This document shows positions 28,787-39,101 of a DNA stretch of 64,000 bases, in pieces (position 1 is the stretch's first letter; every line of letters starts with the position of its first letter). The notes under the pieces are model-generated. The model was not told the DNA's origin and ran no database searches. It was given only the letters and a program-made list of their open reading frames with translations. The DNA is from Opitutaceae bacterium (lineage in GTDB: Bacteria > Verrucomicrobiota > Verrucomicrobiia > Opitutales > Opitutaceae). The stretch is taken from positions 27,100-91,099 of the forward strand of contig JAHFTC010000004.1 in the NCBI GenBank assembly GCA_023269585.1. The letters run 5' to 3'. Both the position numbers and the translations under genes were made by a program.

Positions 28787-29881
28787 ATGTTGGCCCTCAA
28801 ACGCACCCCGCTCTTCGCCTTCAATCAGCTGCACGGCGCCCGCTTCGTCGACTTCGGCGGCTGGGAGATGCCGGTGCAGTACCGGAGCATCCTCGAGGAG
28901 CATCGCGTGGTGCGCCAGCGGGCCGGGCTCTTCGACGTGAGCCATATGGGCGAGGTCGAGGTCACCGGGCCCGAGGCGGTGCGTTTTCTCGACCATCTCG
29001 TGACCAACGATGTCTCGAAGCTTTTCCCTGGCCGCGTGCTCTATTCGACGATGTGCCAGCCCGACGGCGGCGTGGTCGACGACCTCATCATCTATTGCCG
29101 CGGCGCGCAGGATTTTCTCGTCTGTGTCAACGCCTCCAACACCGACAAGGACGTCGCCTGGATCCTGCAGCACGCCGCCGGTTTCAACTGCACGGTGCGC
29201 AACCTTTCGGACGATTTCGCCCTGCTCGCCCTGCAGGGTCCCGCCTCGGTCGCGATCCTGCAGCCGCTGACCTCCACCGATCTCGGCGCGCTGAAGTACT
29301 ACCATTGCGCGTCGGGGCAAGTTGCGGGCGCCGAGTGCCTGATCGCACGCACCGGCTACACCGGGGAGAACGGCTACGAGCTGTTCTGCCGGCCGGGCGA
29401 CGCCGAAAAACTCGCCGTGACCCTCCTTGCCGCCGGCCAGCCGCACGGGCTCGAACTCGCCGGCCTCGGCGCGCGCGACAGTCTCCGCCTCGAAGCGGGA
29501 TATCCGCTCTACGGGCACGAGATCTCGGACAAGATTTCGCCGCTCCAGGCCGGTCTCGGCTGGGTGGTGAAACTCGACAAGGCGTGCGATTTCATCGGCC
29601 GCGACGCCCTGCGCGCGCAGAAGGCCGCGGGGCTGCCGAGCCGGATCGTGTTCTTCAAGACGGGCGATCGCCGGATCATCCGCGCCGGCACACCGGTGGT
29701 CGACGCCTCCGGCCCGGTGGGCGAGGTGATGTCGGGCACGCTCTCGCCGCTGTTGAACGAGGCGATCGGTTCCGCGCTCGTGAAGAGCGGCGCCGGCGAG
29801 CTCTCCGTTGACGTGCGAGGCACCGCCATCAAGCTCACGCCGGTCAAACCGCCGTTCGTCCCGCTCCCGGCGAAAAACTGA
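28787..29881 (+). CDS. gcvT: glycine cleavage system T protein (aminomethyltransferase)
   Basis: 364 residues from the ATG at 28787 ([32 protein letters not shown]). GcvT moves the methylene group from the aminomethyl-lipoyl arm of GcvH to tetrahydrofolate and releases ammonia. Family segments: [50 protein letters not shown] and a C-terminal barrel with [10 protein letters not shown]. gcvH follows after 12 bases. No glycine riboswitch is recognisable in the 127-base leader. Confidence 0.96.
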   Translation: MLALKRTPLFAFNQLHGARFVDFGGWEMPVQYRSILEEHRVVRQRAGLFDVSHMGEVEVTGPEAVRFLDHLVTNDVSKLFPGRVLYSTMCQPDGGVVDDLIIYCRGAQDFLVCVNASNTDKDVAWILQHAAGFNCTVRNLSDDFALLALQGPASVAILQPLTSTDLGALKYYHCASGQVAGAECLIARTGYTGENGYELFCRPGDAEKLAVTLLAAGQPHGLELAGLGARDSLRLEAGYPLYGHEISDKISPLQAGLGWVVKLDKACDFIGRDALRAQKAAGLPSRIVFFKTGDRRIIRAGTPVVDASGPVGEVMSGTLSPLLNEAIGSALVKSGAGELSVDVRGTAIKLTPVKPPFVPLPAKN

Positions 29882-29893
29882 ACTTTCCCTCCC

Positions 29894-30274
29894 ATGTCCG
29901 TTCCCACCGACTGCCACTACGCGAAATCCCACGAATGGGCGAAGCGCCTGCCCGACGGCACGGTGCTCATCGGCATCACCGCCTACGCCCAGAACAGCCT
30001 CGGCGACATCACCTTCGTGCAGCTGCCGAAGGTGGGCGCCGCGCTCCAGACCGGGGAGAGCTTCGGAGTCGTGGAGAGTGTGAAGGCGGCGTCCGATCTC
30101 TACGCCCCGATCGCGGGCACGGTGCTGGCGGTCAACGAGGTGCTCAACGCCGCGCCGGAGACGGTGAACAAGGATCCGCACGGCGAGGGTTGGATGCTCA
30201 AGCTGCAGCCGGCCAACGCCGCCGATCTCGGCGGTCTCCTTGCGCCGGCCGACTACGCGCAGCTGATCGGCTAA
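29894..30274 (+). CDS. gcvH: glycine cleavage system H protein
   Basis: 126 residues, the normal length. It is the lipoyl carrier that shuttles the aminomethyl group between GcvP, GcvT and the E3 enzyme. The lipoylation site is K64 in VVESVKAASDLYAP. Flanking segments YAKSHEWAK, GITAYAQNSLGDITFVQLP and NKDPHGEGWMLKL are canonical. It is 12 bases after gcvT. gcvP does not follow; the next gene is an unrelated peptidase. Confidence 0.97.
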   Translation: MSVPTDCHYAKSHEWAKRLPDGTVLIGITAYAQNSLGDITFVQLPKVGAALQTGESFGVVESVKAASDLYAPIAGTVLAVNEVLNAAPETVNKDPHGEGWMLKLQPANAADLGGLLAPADYAQLIG

Positions 30275-30347
30275 GGTTTCTCCGCGCCCTGGCGGACCCG
30301 CCCCGGTGCCCGGCGCAACGGTGTCTGGTGGGTGTGCCAGTTCCTCT

Positions 30348-30398
30348 GACTTTGTTTGGTCCGGAGGAATCGTACCCATTGTTGTAGGACTTTGTTTG
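30348..30398. promoter_or_regulatory. direct repeat upstream of the S9 peptidase
   Basis: GACTTTGTTTG occurs at 30348-30358 and 30388-30398, exactly 40 bases apart (about four helical turns), in the 162-base gap before the peptidase gene. It may be paired regulator sites; nothing else supports this. Confidence 0.3.
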
Positions 30399-30436
30399 AC
30401 AGGGGCGATGGTGGGGCGCTGCGATGGGGATCGAGC

Positions 30437-32887
30437 ATGAACCCCACTCCTTTTCGGCGGATTTTGGTGACGATGGCCTTCTCCTTCCTGGCGGCAATCG
30501 ATGTCGCCGCGCAGATCGAGATACGAGCGAAACACGAAGGCGAATGGCTGCCGGTCGTCGGCTGCGACAGCGAGGAGGCCTTCGTGATGAAGGACGGCAA
30601 GCGAAAGCGGGTCTGGCGCGGCGAGATCCAGGTTCAGCCGGCCGCCGCGTTCGCGGCGGGAACGGCGTCGATCGAGAACGTGCGGATCGACCTGGACCCG
30701 ATGCGCGAAGCGACGGCGAAGGAGCGGTCGAAGCCGGGGGCAATTGCCTTCCGCTACGAGGCGGACGTCTCAAGCAAAGGGCCGCTCGACGGATGCTATG
30801 CGGTGCTGGTTTTTGTCGCGAACGGATCGGTGGGCACTCACATGGTTCCGCTCGGCGATCTGGGGCCGGGCAAGAAGCGCGCGGTGAAGGTCGAACTCAC
30901 CACGCAGGTCGACCGGGTGGCTCGCCTGCACGTGTTTTCCCGCTCCGGGGAGCTGCGTTCGAACCAAGTGACGGAAGCTTATGTGGCGCGCGAGTATTGG
31001 GACGAGTTGACCAAGACGTCGCGAGGTGTTCCGGCGCTGGAACTCTGCAAATGGGAGGAACGATACCCGATGGCGCTTTCGAACGACGGGCGAAAACTGG
31101 CGGTGGTTCGCGAGCGGGACACCCACTTCGCCATCGTGGTGTACGATCTGGTCGCGATGAAGATCCTCGCCGAGGTCCCGGCGGACAAGGAATACGAGAG
31201 CGCGAAGTACCCCACTTGGGTCTCAGATCGCGAAGTCGCATTTGTGCTTGGGGGATGGAAACTCATGTTGCTCGACTACGAGAAACGTGAGGTCAAGCAG
31301 CTGCGCGAAAACGTCTGGCGCATCCTTTTCGGCCGGGTGGACAAACCCAGTGTTGTGGTCACCCACGGTCTGGTGATGGGCCGGAGTGCCGTTTCGCAGT
31401 ACGACGTGGTGGAGCGAAAGGTTGTAGAGAAGGACCCGCTGTCGAACGGTCTCACGACTTTCGACCGGCTTGGGCGTGGGCGGCTCCGGGAGGAATACGA
31501 CGATGAAATGCGGAAGCATTATTGTCGGTTACCGGGGAGCGATCGGTGGGTTCCGATCGATTCGACCGTCAAACAGGCCGGGCTGAGGTTCTCCCGGAGT
31601 GGCGCGGACTTTCTCGATGAGGTGGCGGCTGTCATCGGTCCGGGACCGGATGACGAGTCGATCTACATCGCAGACCGGAGTGCCTCGGACACCTTCCAGT
31701 TGGCGGTCTACAATCCGGTCAAAGGGGTGATCACCCAGACGATAGCGAAACATCCGAAATATGATCTGTGGACGGACGACGAGGAGAGGAGTCTGCTCCG
31801 AGATCCGGCGACGAATGCCCCGGTCGGCGTGGTCTACCAGGGCGACCGCCCGCGCGTGGTTTGGTGGGATCCGCAATGTGCCGCCGCGCAGCGGGTGCTG
31901 GAGGGCGCTTTTGCCGGCCAGACGGTGACCCCGATCACCTGGGTGGCGGACCGCTCGACGTTTATCTTTCTCGTCGGGAGCGATCAGGACCCGGGCTCGT
32001 ATTTCTTGTATCGCGCGGCCGAAGCCAAACTGATCCCGATGTTCAAGATCGCACCGGCGTTGGCGGGGCGGACGCTGGCGCAGACGAAACCGTTGGAGTT
32101 CATGGCCCGCGATGGTGCGCCGATCCACGGTTATCTCACCCTGCCGGCGGGCGGATCGACGGGACCGGCTCCGTTGATCGTCTGGGTGCATGGTGGCCCG
32201 TTCGCTCGTGATACCTGGGGTTTTGATGCGACCAACCAGTTTCTTGCGACGCGAGGCTACGCAGTGTTGCAGGTCAATTATCGTGGCTCGTCCGGCTACG
32301 GTGCGGCCTACACGAAGGCGGGATTGCGATCCCGTTTGGATACCGTGGTGCTGGATGACATTGCCGACGGAGTGCGCCACTTGATCCAGGCCGGGACAGT
32401 CGACCCGCAGCGGGTCGCGATCGGCGGAGGGAGTTTCGGCGGGTGGGCGACCTATATGAGCTTGATCAAGTATCCCGAGCTGTATCGGGCGGGCGTGGCC
32501 GTTGCGGCGGTGTCCAATTTCCGGAGGATGCAGCAGTACAATCGGAACCGGAGCTGGGGCGACTACTACGCCTACGAGGTGTGGAAAACCGTGCTGGGTC
32601 GGTCGGATTTCGCTGCGAACGAGAAGTTCATCGATCCCTTGCTTCGCGCCGCTGAGATCAGACAACCCGTCTACATCATGCATGGCGAAGGTGACAGCGT
32701 GGTGCCGGCCACGCAGGCGCGGGAGATGTTGAAGGCGTTGCAGAAGACCAACGCGAACATCGATTCGATGAGCTTCCCCAACGCGGGGCATTCCTACTGG
32801 TCGGTCCGCGATCGGGTAAAGATGCTCAACGAGATGGAAGGATTCTTCCGCAAGCACCTTGCGCCACCAGCTGCGGTCGAACCGTGA
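30437..32887 (+). CDS. S9 family prolyl oligopeptidase-like peptidase, secreted
   Basis: 816 residues from the ATG at 30437, which starts a signal peptide ending at IDVAAQ. The track start at 30356 adds a non-signal stretch. Residues up to about 540 have beta-propeller-like repeats (RKLAVVRERDTHFAIVVYDL). The C-terminal alpha/beta hydrolase domain has VWVHGGPFARD, the nucleophile in GGGSFGGWAT, the acid in HGEGDSVVP and the histidine in NAGHSYW. It likely trims peptides in the periplasm. The N-terminal about 200 residues before the propeller match nothing I know. Base composition is less GC-biased than in its neighbours. Confidence 0.9.
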   Translation: MNPTPFRRILVTMAFSFLAAIDVAAQIEIRAKHEGEWLPVVGCDSEEAFVMKDGKRKRVWRGEIQVQPAAAFAAGTASIENVRIDLDPMREATAKERSKPGAIAFRYEADVSSKGPLDGCYAVLVFVANGSVGTHMVPLGDLGPGKKRAVKVELTTQVDRVARLHVFSRSGELRSNQVTEAYVAREYWDELTKTSRGVPALELCKWEERYPMALSNDGRKLAVVRERDTHFAIVVYDLVAMKILAEVPADKEYESAKYPTWVSDREVAFVLGGWKLMLLDYEKREVKQLRENVWRILFGRVDKPSVVVTHGLVMGRSAVSQYDVVERKVVEKDPLSNGLTTFDRLGRGRLREEYDDEMRKHYCRLPGSDRWVPIDSTVKQAGLRFSRSGADFLDEVAAVIGPGPDDESIYIADRSASDTFQLAVYNPVKGVITQTIAKHPKYDLWTDDEERSLLRDPATNAPVGVVYQGDRPRVVWWDPQCAAAQRVLEGAFAGQTVTPITWVADRSTFIFLVGSDQDPGSYFLYRAAEAKLIPMFKIAPALAGRTLAQTKPLEFMARDGAPIHGYLTLPAGGSTGPAPLIVWVHGGPFARDTWGFDATNQFLATRGYAVLQVNYRGSSGYGAAYTKAGLRSRLDTVVLDDIADGVRHLIQAGTVDPQRVAIGGGSFGGWATYMSLIKYPELYRAGVAVAAVSNFRRMQQYNRNRSWGDYYAYEVWKTVLGRSDFAANEKFIDPLLRAAEIRQPVYIMHGEGDSVVPATQAREMLKALQKTNANIDSMSFPNAGHSYWSVRDRVKMLNEMEGFFRKHLAPPAAVEP

Positions 32888-32947
32888 AGGATGAAGCGCT
32901 ATGCTTGAGCCGGCCTTGGGATCCGACGACCGCAGTGCGCGAAGGGA

Positions 32948-35326
32948 TCAACTCCCGAGCAGGCGGTGGACGACGGACAGCAGCTCGCTGGCGGCGTAGG
33001 GCTTGTTGATCAGCGTGAGCCCGGGATCCGGCGCGGTGCCAGGCGGCAACATCTCGGCGGTGTAGCCGCTGCAGAAGACCACCGGCATGTCCGGGTGGTG
33101 GGCCTTGATGAAGTCGTGGACTTCCCGGCCGCTGTGCTGGGGCATGAGCACGTCGAGGACGGCGAGGCGAATTTCGGCATGGCGCCGGCCGAGGAGGTCG
33201 ATGGCTTCGGCGCCGTCGGAGGCGGGAAGCACTTCGAACCCGCTGCGGCGGAGGATGCGCAGCCCGATCTCGCGGACGTGGGGATCATCCTCGGCGAGCA
33301 GGATGATGCCGTGGCCGCGGGGAAACTCTTCGATGGTCGCGATGGTGGCGGGTTCGAGCTCGGTCTGGACCAGCGGGAGCATCACGCGGAACACGCTGCC
33401 GCTGCCCACCTCGCTGTAGACCCGGATCGCGCCGCCGTGCTGGCGGACGATGCCGTACACGACGGACAGGCCGAGGCCGGTGCCCTTGCCGGGCGTCTTG
33501 GTGGTGAAGAACGGCTCGAACAGCCGTTCGCGGATCTCGGGCGGCATGCCGCTGCCGTTGTCCGTAACCTTGATCACCAGGTAGGTGCCGGGTTTCAGGT
33601 CGGAGCTATGTTCGCAGTCGGCCGCGCTGAAGGTGGTCTGGCTGAGGGCGATCTCGATGCGGCCGCGGTCCGTCATGGCGTCGCGGGCGTTGAGGCAGAG
33701 GTTGAGGAGGACCTGCTCGAGCTGGCCCTTGTCGGCGAGCGTGACCACCTGTTCAGGCAGTGGCTCGACCCGGAGCTCGATATGTTCGCCGAGAACACGG
33801 CGCAGCATCTTGGCCATCCCGTCGACGAGCGTGTTCGGATCGAGGGGTTCCGGATTCAGCGCCTGCTTGCGGCTGAAGACCAGGAGCTGGCGGGTGAGTT
33901 GGGCGGCTCGCTGGGAGGCATCCAGGATCGTCTGGATGTCCTCACGATCCCCGGCGGCCAGGGTCGGGGACTCTTGGACGAAGCCGGCGTGCCCACGGAT
34001 TACCTGGAGGATGTTGTTGAAGTCATGGGCGACCCCGCCGGCCAGACGGCCGATCGCTTCCATCTTCTGGGCCGAGCGCAGCTGCTCCTCGGCGCGTCGC
34101 AGCGCGCTTTCGGCGCGCCGCCGGCGGAGGATGTTGACGAGCAGCGCGGCGATGATGCCGCAAAGGAGCAGGAAAACGGCGCAGGCGATGAGCAGCGGGG
34201 TCCGGTGAATCTGGTAAAAACGCGTCGGCGCGTTGATCACCAGTGTGCCCGGAGGCGCCCGGTCGAGCGGGATGTCCAACCGACGGAGATGGCGGTAGTC
34301 GACCTCGAGACGTTCGGGCGAATAGCGGACCACCGGAATCGCGTCGGCGCGTTCACCGGCCAGGACGCGGAGGGCGAGCTCGCCGACCTTCGCACCGTGG
34401 GCATCGGCCACGACGAGTCCACCGCCGAGGCCGTCCCACTCGTCGACGCTCCAATCGTGGGCTCCGGGCGGACGGGAGGTGATGAAAATGGGGACGCGGG
34501 TGCGGGTGGCGAGTTCGGTGCTGAAGGCGGCGCTGTTGTAGTTGTCCGTGCCGGCGGCGTCGCGGGTGACGTCGAGGATGAGGCCGACGGTGCCGGCGGG
34601 CAGGGTCGAAACCCGGTCGATCAACTGGGCGTTGGTCCAGTCCTCGTAAAAGCCGAAAGAATACCGATCGGCATAGCGCGGGAGGACGGCCTCGAGGGCG
34701 CGGCGCTTCTCGAGGCTGCTCTCCGTCTGGTTGCCGATCACAAGAATGCGGGTGGTGTCCGGCGTGAGCGCGCGGATGAGTTCGAAGGTGCCGCTGAAGT
34801 CGGTTTCCTCCGAGACGCCGGTGATGTTGCGCTGGCCGGCGATCATCTCCGGGGTGAAACGGTTGACGCCGCCGAAGACGAGTGGCACCTCGGCCCCCAG
34901 CACCGCGCGGTGGCGCAGGGCGAAGTCGAACGCCGCGTTGTCGAGGGTGATGACAAGCCGGGGTGGACGGACGCGGATCTTCGCCACGAGGTCCTCGAGC
35001 AGGGCGCGTTCCCGGGCGGGATCGGGAAAGCGCTTGGCGTCGAGGTACTGGATGACCGGTTCGATGTCGGGATAGCGGGGCATCATCGCCCGAAGCAGGC
35101 CGGCGGTCTCATCGTCGCTCCAATCGTAGCCCGGGCCGTAGGAGTTGATGATCAGGATCTCCTCGGTCGCGGTGGGTGGCGGCTGTGCGACAAGTTTTGG
35201 GAGCGGCAGCCAGCCCAGCAGGAGAGCGAGGCCGCAGCAGAGGCGGAACGAGGCTCTCAAACCCGGGACGCTTGTCGACCGATGCGGGGGGGCATCCGGA
35301 TCCGGCCTGGTGGGGTAACACGCCAT
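32948..35326 (-). CDS. hybrid histidine kinase with ABC substrate-binding-type sensor
   Basis: 792 residues from the ATG at 35326; the track's 1003-residue version runs into unrelated upstream sequence. Order: signal or anchor ([14 protein letters not shown]), a periplasmic domain of the ABC_sub_bind type ([14 protein letters not shown] to about residue 365), one membrane helix ([20 protein letters not shown]), HisKA with phospho-histidine H434 in [11 protein letters not shown], a HATPase with [24 protein letters not shown], and a C-terminal receiver with D725 in LAVLDVLMP. It senses a ligand outside the membrane and relays phosphate. No partner regulator is adjacent. Confidence 0.94.
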   Translation of the reverse strand: MACYPTRPDPDAPPHRSTSVPGLRASFRLCCGLALLLGWLPLPKLVAQPPPTATEEILIINSYGPGYDWSDDETAGLLRAMMPRYPDIEPVIQYLDAKRFPDPARERALLEDLVAKIRVRPPRLVITLDNAAFDFALRHRAVLGAEVPLVFGGVNRFTPEMIAGQRNITGVSEETDFSGTFELIRALTPDTTRILVIGNQTESSLEKRRALEAVLPRYADRYSFGFYEDWTNAQLIDRVSTLPAGTVGLILDVTRDAAGTDNYNSAAFSTELATRTRVPIFITSRPPGAHDWSVDEWDGLGGGLVVADAHGAKVGELALRVLAGERADAIPVVRYSPERLEVDYRHLRRLDIPLDRAPPGTLVINAPTRFYQIHRTPLLIACAVFLLLCGIIAALLVNILRRRRAESALRRAEEQLRSAQKMEAIGRLAGGVAHDFNNILQVIRGHAGFVQESPTLAAGDREDIQTILDASQRAAQLTRQLLVFSRKQALNPEPLDPNTLVDGMAKMLRRVLGEHIELRVEPLPEQVVTLADKGQLEQVLLNLCLNARDAMTDRGRIEIALSQTTFSAADCEHSSDLKPGTYLVIKVTDNGSGMPPEIRERLFEPFFTTKTPGKGTGLGLSVVYGIVRQHGGAIRVYSEVGSGSVFRVMLPLVQTELEPATIATIEEFPRGHGIILLAEDDPHVREIGLRILRRSGFEVLPASDGAEAIDLLGRRHAEIRLAVLDVLMPQHSGREVHDFIKAHHPDMPVVFCSGYTAEMLPPGTAPDPGLTLINKPYAASELLSVVHRLLGS

Positions 35327-35535
35327 GACTAGTTGGGGACGGTGTTTAGCTGGTGACGAAAGGCAACGTACCGATACGAGAAAACGGACGGGAATCTGCC
35401 CGCCGTTTGCCTTTGCTGGGGCGCCGCCTGGATCGCCGATGCCGCGGGGCGGGAACCCGGTCGCCGCGTCGCCGGGCCGGCCGTCACGGGGAATAGATGA
35501 CTCAACGCCGCGGTGCTCCGAGGGGCGCAGATCGG

Positions 35536-37494
35536 TTACGGCTGAGGGGCGGGCGGCGTGGGAGCGGCCGGCGGGCTGGCGGGGCCATTCTCCGGCTGCG
35601 GCGGCGGCGGTCCGGGATCGCGTGCGCCGAAGGTGAGGGCGAACACGGAGTCGAGGAAGGGCTGAGTGGCGTGGAAGAGCGTGTTGAACTCGGCCGAGCC
35701 GACGAGGAGCGAGGTGGCGCCGTCCCGCTCGCCGAGCAGCAGCGTCGATACCGAAGGTTGTTCGCCCTCGCCGGCGCCGCTGAGGGCGATGGAGACCTCG
35801 AGCTGGTACGCCCACGGCTTGGGCTGGCCGTCGATCTCGGGGGTGGCCGCGAAACCGTCGCGGACGAAGTTCCGGGCGCGGAGGCTGCGGAGCTCGCCGA
35901 GGAGCTGCTTCACGGCCGTCTGCACGGTGGCCGGCTCGTCCGTGAGGGCTGTATCCCAAGTCTGGTTGGCGGCGAGGGTGCGGGTGAAGACGGTGGAAGT
36001 GTCGGCGAGGCGGCGGAGGGTGAGGCCGGTGATGCTCGCGCCCGGTGGGAGTTCCCGCAGGGTGCGCAGACGGAAGTGACGGGCGGCGATGGGCAGCTCG
36101 TCGAGGACCGAGGCGCGCACGCGGTAGACAAACTGATTGTCGGCCAGGCGCGCGTAGGTGAGCGGACTGGGGGATGCCGGCTCGGTGATCCCGAGCTGCA
36201 GGCTCACGGTGGTGGCGGACGCGGGCGGTTCGGCGGCCACGGTGAGGGTGACCTCGCGTTCAGGCCGGTTGAACCCCCATTTCTCGAGGTCGGCCGGGAA
36301 GGGCGCGTCGCTGTGGAAGGCGACCGCGCGGAGCTGGCCTAGTTGCTCCACCAACCGGGCGACCACCGCGGGATCGGCCGGCTGGGGCGGCGTGGACTCG
36401 GTGCCTTGGCGGGCGAGCACCTGCCAGGCCCCGGTTTCGAGCCGTTGGAGCGAGACCTCGGGTTGGCCGGGGGCGGTGAGGGTGATGGCGGTGAGGCGGT
36501 CCGGTTCGAAGTCGAGCAGGCGGCGGTCGCGCATCTCGCTCTGCGCGTTGCGTAGCGAGTCGATCAGCACATCGGGCACATTGACGGTGAAGACGCCGGC
36601 CCGGTCCTCAAGTTTCGCGTACAACTCGATCTCGGCCCGGCTCACCCCGGGCTTGGCCTCGGCGGGCACCGGCGCGCCGAGCAGCAGGATGGCGCGGCGC
36701 TGGTTGCCTTCGACGGTCAGCCGCAGGGAGGGGTTGTCGAGTCCGGTGACGCGCGGGTCGGCCGCGTCGCGGAACGAGGCGACGCGCAGCTCGCGGATGC
36801 GGCCGAGCGCGAGCTCGACGGCGTTCTTGTCGGCGCGGGTCTGAATGGGCGACTCGAGCATCCAGCGCGGGCCGGTGCGGGCGAGGCGGACGCGGAGGTT
36901 GCCGGGCGCGGGCAGCTGGACGGCGAGGGAGCGGGCCTCGAAGACGGGGATGTCGACGAGAGCGGTGTCGCGGAGTTCGTCGGGTCCGAGGCCGAGGGCG
37001 TCGACGAGGCTGCGGCCGACGACATGGACGCGCACGCCATCGGGATCGAGGACGTAGAGGCGGTTCTGGACGCGGGTGGCGGCGCCGATCTTGAGTTCGA
37101 ACTCCTGGGTGCCGACCCCGAGCCGGAGCACGACGGCGGCGGGATCGAGGCCGTAGTCGGCGAGCTTCTGGCCGGTATCGGCGAGTTTATCGACGGCGAA
37201 GCTGGTTTCGTTCTCGAGCAGGAGCAGTTCGTTGAGCAGGCGGTCCACGGCGTTGCGGTCGGCGGGCCAGTCGTAGGGGGCGCCGAGGAACCAGGTGTCG
37301 CCGCGCTTCTCCAGCTTGAGGGCGGTCGGTGTATCGGAACGGCGGATCTCCAGGCGGTCGAGCGCGGCGATCTGGCGGGGCAGGACCTTGCGGCTGTGCT
37401 CGACGGGCTTGTCGGGCCAGATGACGAACTGGAAGATGACGTAGAAGAGCGCGACGTTCAGGAAGAGGAGAACGAGGGTGACCTTGGTGCGCAT
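35536..37494 (-). CDS. DUF4340 envelope protein of the Gld ABC cluster
   Basis: 652 residues. A single N-terminal membrane helix (VTLVLLFLNVALFYVIFQFVIW) precedes tandem DUF4340 units (DRLEIRRSDTPTALKLEKRGDTWFLGAPYDWPAD and later similar blocks with VERLL/LLNEL-type helices). The C-terminus is proline-rich. Genes of this family regularly follow gldG/gldF homologues and are thought to belong to that transport complex, with a periplasmic role. It is the last gene of the minus-strand cluster, 121 bases after gldG, a gap almost filled by heptamer arrays. Confidence 0.85.
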   Translation of the reverse strand: MRTKVTLVLLFLNVALFYVIFQFVIWPDKPVEHSRKVLPRQIAALDRLEIRRSDTPTALKLEKRGDTWFLGAPYDWPADRNAVDRLLNELLLLENETSFAVDKLADTGQKLADYGLDPAAVVLRLGVGTQEFELKIGAATRVQNRLYVLDPDGVRVHVVGRSLVDALGLGPDELRDTALVDIPVFEARSLAVQLPAPGNLRVRLARTGPRWMLESPIQTRADKNAVELALGRIRELRVASFRDAADPRVTGLDNPSLRLTVEGNQRRAILLLGAPVPAEAKPGVSRAEIELYAKLEDRAGVFTVNVPDVLIDSLRNAQSEMRDRRLLDFEPDRLTAITLTAPGQPEVSLQRLETGAWQVLARQGTESTPPQPADPAVVARLVEQLGQLRAVAFHSDAPFPADLEKWGFNRPEREVTLTVAAEPPASATTVSLQLGITEPASPSPLTYARLADNQFVYRVRASVLDELPIAARHFRLRTLRELPPGASITGLTLRRLADTSTVFTRTLAANQTWDTALTDEPATVQTAVKQLLGELRSLRARNFVRDGFAATPEIDGQPKPWAYQLEVSIALSGAGEGEQPSVSTLLLGERDGATSLLVGSAEFNTLFHATQPFLDSVFALTFGARDPGPPPPQPENGPASPPAAPTPPAPQP

Positions 37495-37499
37495 GGCGG

Positions 37500-37599
37500 G
37501 AATCGAAATTGCGGATTGCGGAATGCGGATTGCGGATTGGCCGGACGACTAGCTGCCGGACTTCACTTGAGACTTGAGCCTTGGCACTTGGAACTTGGC
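37500..37599. repeat. two heptamer arrays between gldG and the DUF4340 gene
   Basis: 37500-37541 is six units (GAATCGA, AATTGCG, GATTGCG, GAATGCG, GATTGCG, GATTGGC) followed by CGGACG at 37542-37547. 37565-37599 is five units of another family (ACTTGAG twice, CCTTGGC, ACTTGGA, ACTTGGC). The first lies 5 bases from the DUF4340 start codon. Confidence 0.9.
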
Positions 37600-37615
37600 C
37601 CCGTCGCGGGGCTGC

Positions 37616-39100
37616 TCAGGAGCGGCGGGACCAGTAGACGAAGAGGCCGAGGAGGGCGACGGCACCGGGGACGACGAGGAGGAGGCCGAGCCGGAGCTTG
37701 GCGAGTTCGGTCTGGCTGAGGGCGAGTTGGAATTTGGCGACGGGCCGCGGCGGGATGTTGAGCTGGGCGTCGCGCTCGGTGGCCCAGTCGATGGCGTTGC
37801 GGACGAGCACGAGGTTGCCGCCGTCGAGCCGGCTGTTGCTGAAGATGTCGGCCATGCCGAAGGTGAGGAGGCGGCCGCCGCGGACGCTGAAGGGCAGGTT
37901 GGCGGCGGTGGCGCGCTCGGAGACGACGACGACGGGCAGCGACGGGGCGTTGGCCGTGCCCTTGAGGTCGGAGCCGAAGTCGTAGGTGGTGGTCGAGGCG
38001 TGGCGCCAGGTGCGCTCACCCCAGGCGTTGGGCGAGGCGCCAACGAGCGATACGATCTTGAGCGTGGCGTCGGGGGCGCGGTTGGGTTCGGGGCGCACGA
38101 CGCGCACCATGCCGGACATGATCGTGATCTGGTTCTCGACGAAGATCTTCGTGAGCGGATGGACGGCGAAGTGGCGGAAGATGATGTCGCCGCTCTCCGA
38201 GCGGTTCTGCTCGTTGGGCTCGACGAGGAGGACGTCCTCGGCGCGGACACCCCAGTCGAGCAACAGCTGGTCGAGGCCGAGGTTGGGGTTGTTGGAGGGC
38301 TCGAGCGCGAGGAGGATCCGGCCCGCCTGCGCCGCGGCAAACTCGCGGAGCCGGTCCTGCTCCTCGGGGAGGAAGGGCGTGCGCGGACCGATCGAGAGCA
38401 GGAGGGCGGTGTCGTCGGGGATGCGGCGGGCCTTGGCGAGGTCGAGGACGTCGATGTCGTAGTTGCGGGCGCGCAGCTCGTCGCGCAGCTGCGAGAGGCC
38501 GCGGTCGGCGGCGACGGAGCCGGGTTCCAGCTCGCCGTGGCCGGTGAGAAAATACAGCTTCTGCTTGGCGGCGGCGGTGACGTCGAGGATGGCGGCGGTG
38601 AAGGCGCGTTCGCCGAGGAAGGCGCGTTTCTGGCCGTCCTCGATCTGGTAGAGGTCGCCGCGCGAGACGTAGCGGCGGCGGTCGCCGGAGACGAAGACGA
38701 CGACGTTGCGGCCGGCGATGCCGAGGGCGGCGGCGCGGCGGGTGTCGCGATACACGTCGAGCTCCTCGCTGGTGATGAGCGGACGGCCGGAGGACCGGCC
38801 GGCGTAGACGTACTCGCGCACGAGGCTGGAGACGTCGCGCCGGGCCTGGGCGTCCTCCTCGTTCTCGGGCTGGGCGTCGTAGGCGACGACGATCTGCACG
38901 GGATCGCGCAGTTGGTCGAGGTAGGAGCGGGTCTCGGCGGAGAGGGAGAAGAAGCGGTTGCGGGTGAGGTCGAAGCGCCACGTGTAGCGCAGCGCGAGGA
39001 AGTTGATCCCGCCGAAGAGGGTCAGGAAGAGGATCGCCTGCAGCACCAGGTTGGCGGTGCGGAGCCGGCGGTTGGCTTGGAAGCTGTCGGGCCAGTGCAT
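37616..39100 (-). CDS. gldG: GldG-like auxiliary component of a Gld-type ABC system
   Basis: 494 residues. An N-terminal membrane helix (LVLQAILFLTLFGGINFLALRY) is followed by the ABC_transp_aux domain (RFFSLSAETRSYLDQLRDPVQIVVAYD, FLTGHGELEPG, LLLSIGPRTPFLPEEQDRLREFAAA) and a C-terminal helix (LLLVVPGAVALLGLFVYW). In Flavobacterium, GldG and GldF form the permease part of an ABC complex needed for gliding; outside that phylum the substrate is unknown. It is separated from gldF by a single base. Confidence 0.9.
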   Translation of the reverse strand: MHWPDSFQANRRLRTANLVLQAILFLTLFGGINFLALRYTWRFDLTRNRFFSLSAETRSYLDQLRDPVQIVVAYDAQPENEEDAQARRDVSSLVREYVYAGRSSGRPLITSEELDVYRDTRRAAALGIAGRNVVVFVSGDRRRYVSRGDLYQIEDGQKRAFLGERAFTAAILDVTAAAKQKLYFLTGHGELEPGSVAADRGLSQLRDELRARNYDIDVLDLAKARRIPDDTALLLSIGPRTPFLPEEQDRLREFAAAQAGRILLALEPSNNPNLGLDQLLLDWGVRAEDVLLVEPNEQNRSESGDIIFRHFAVHPLTKIFVENQITIMSGMVRVVRPEPNRAPDATLKIVSLVGASPNAWGERTWRHASTTTYDFGSDLKGTANAPSLPVVVVSERATAANLPFSVRGGRLLTFGMADIFSNSRLDGGNLVLVRNAIDWATERDAQLNIPPRPVAKFQLALSQTELAKLRLGLLLVVPGAVALLGLFVYWSRRS

Positions 39101-39101
39101 A

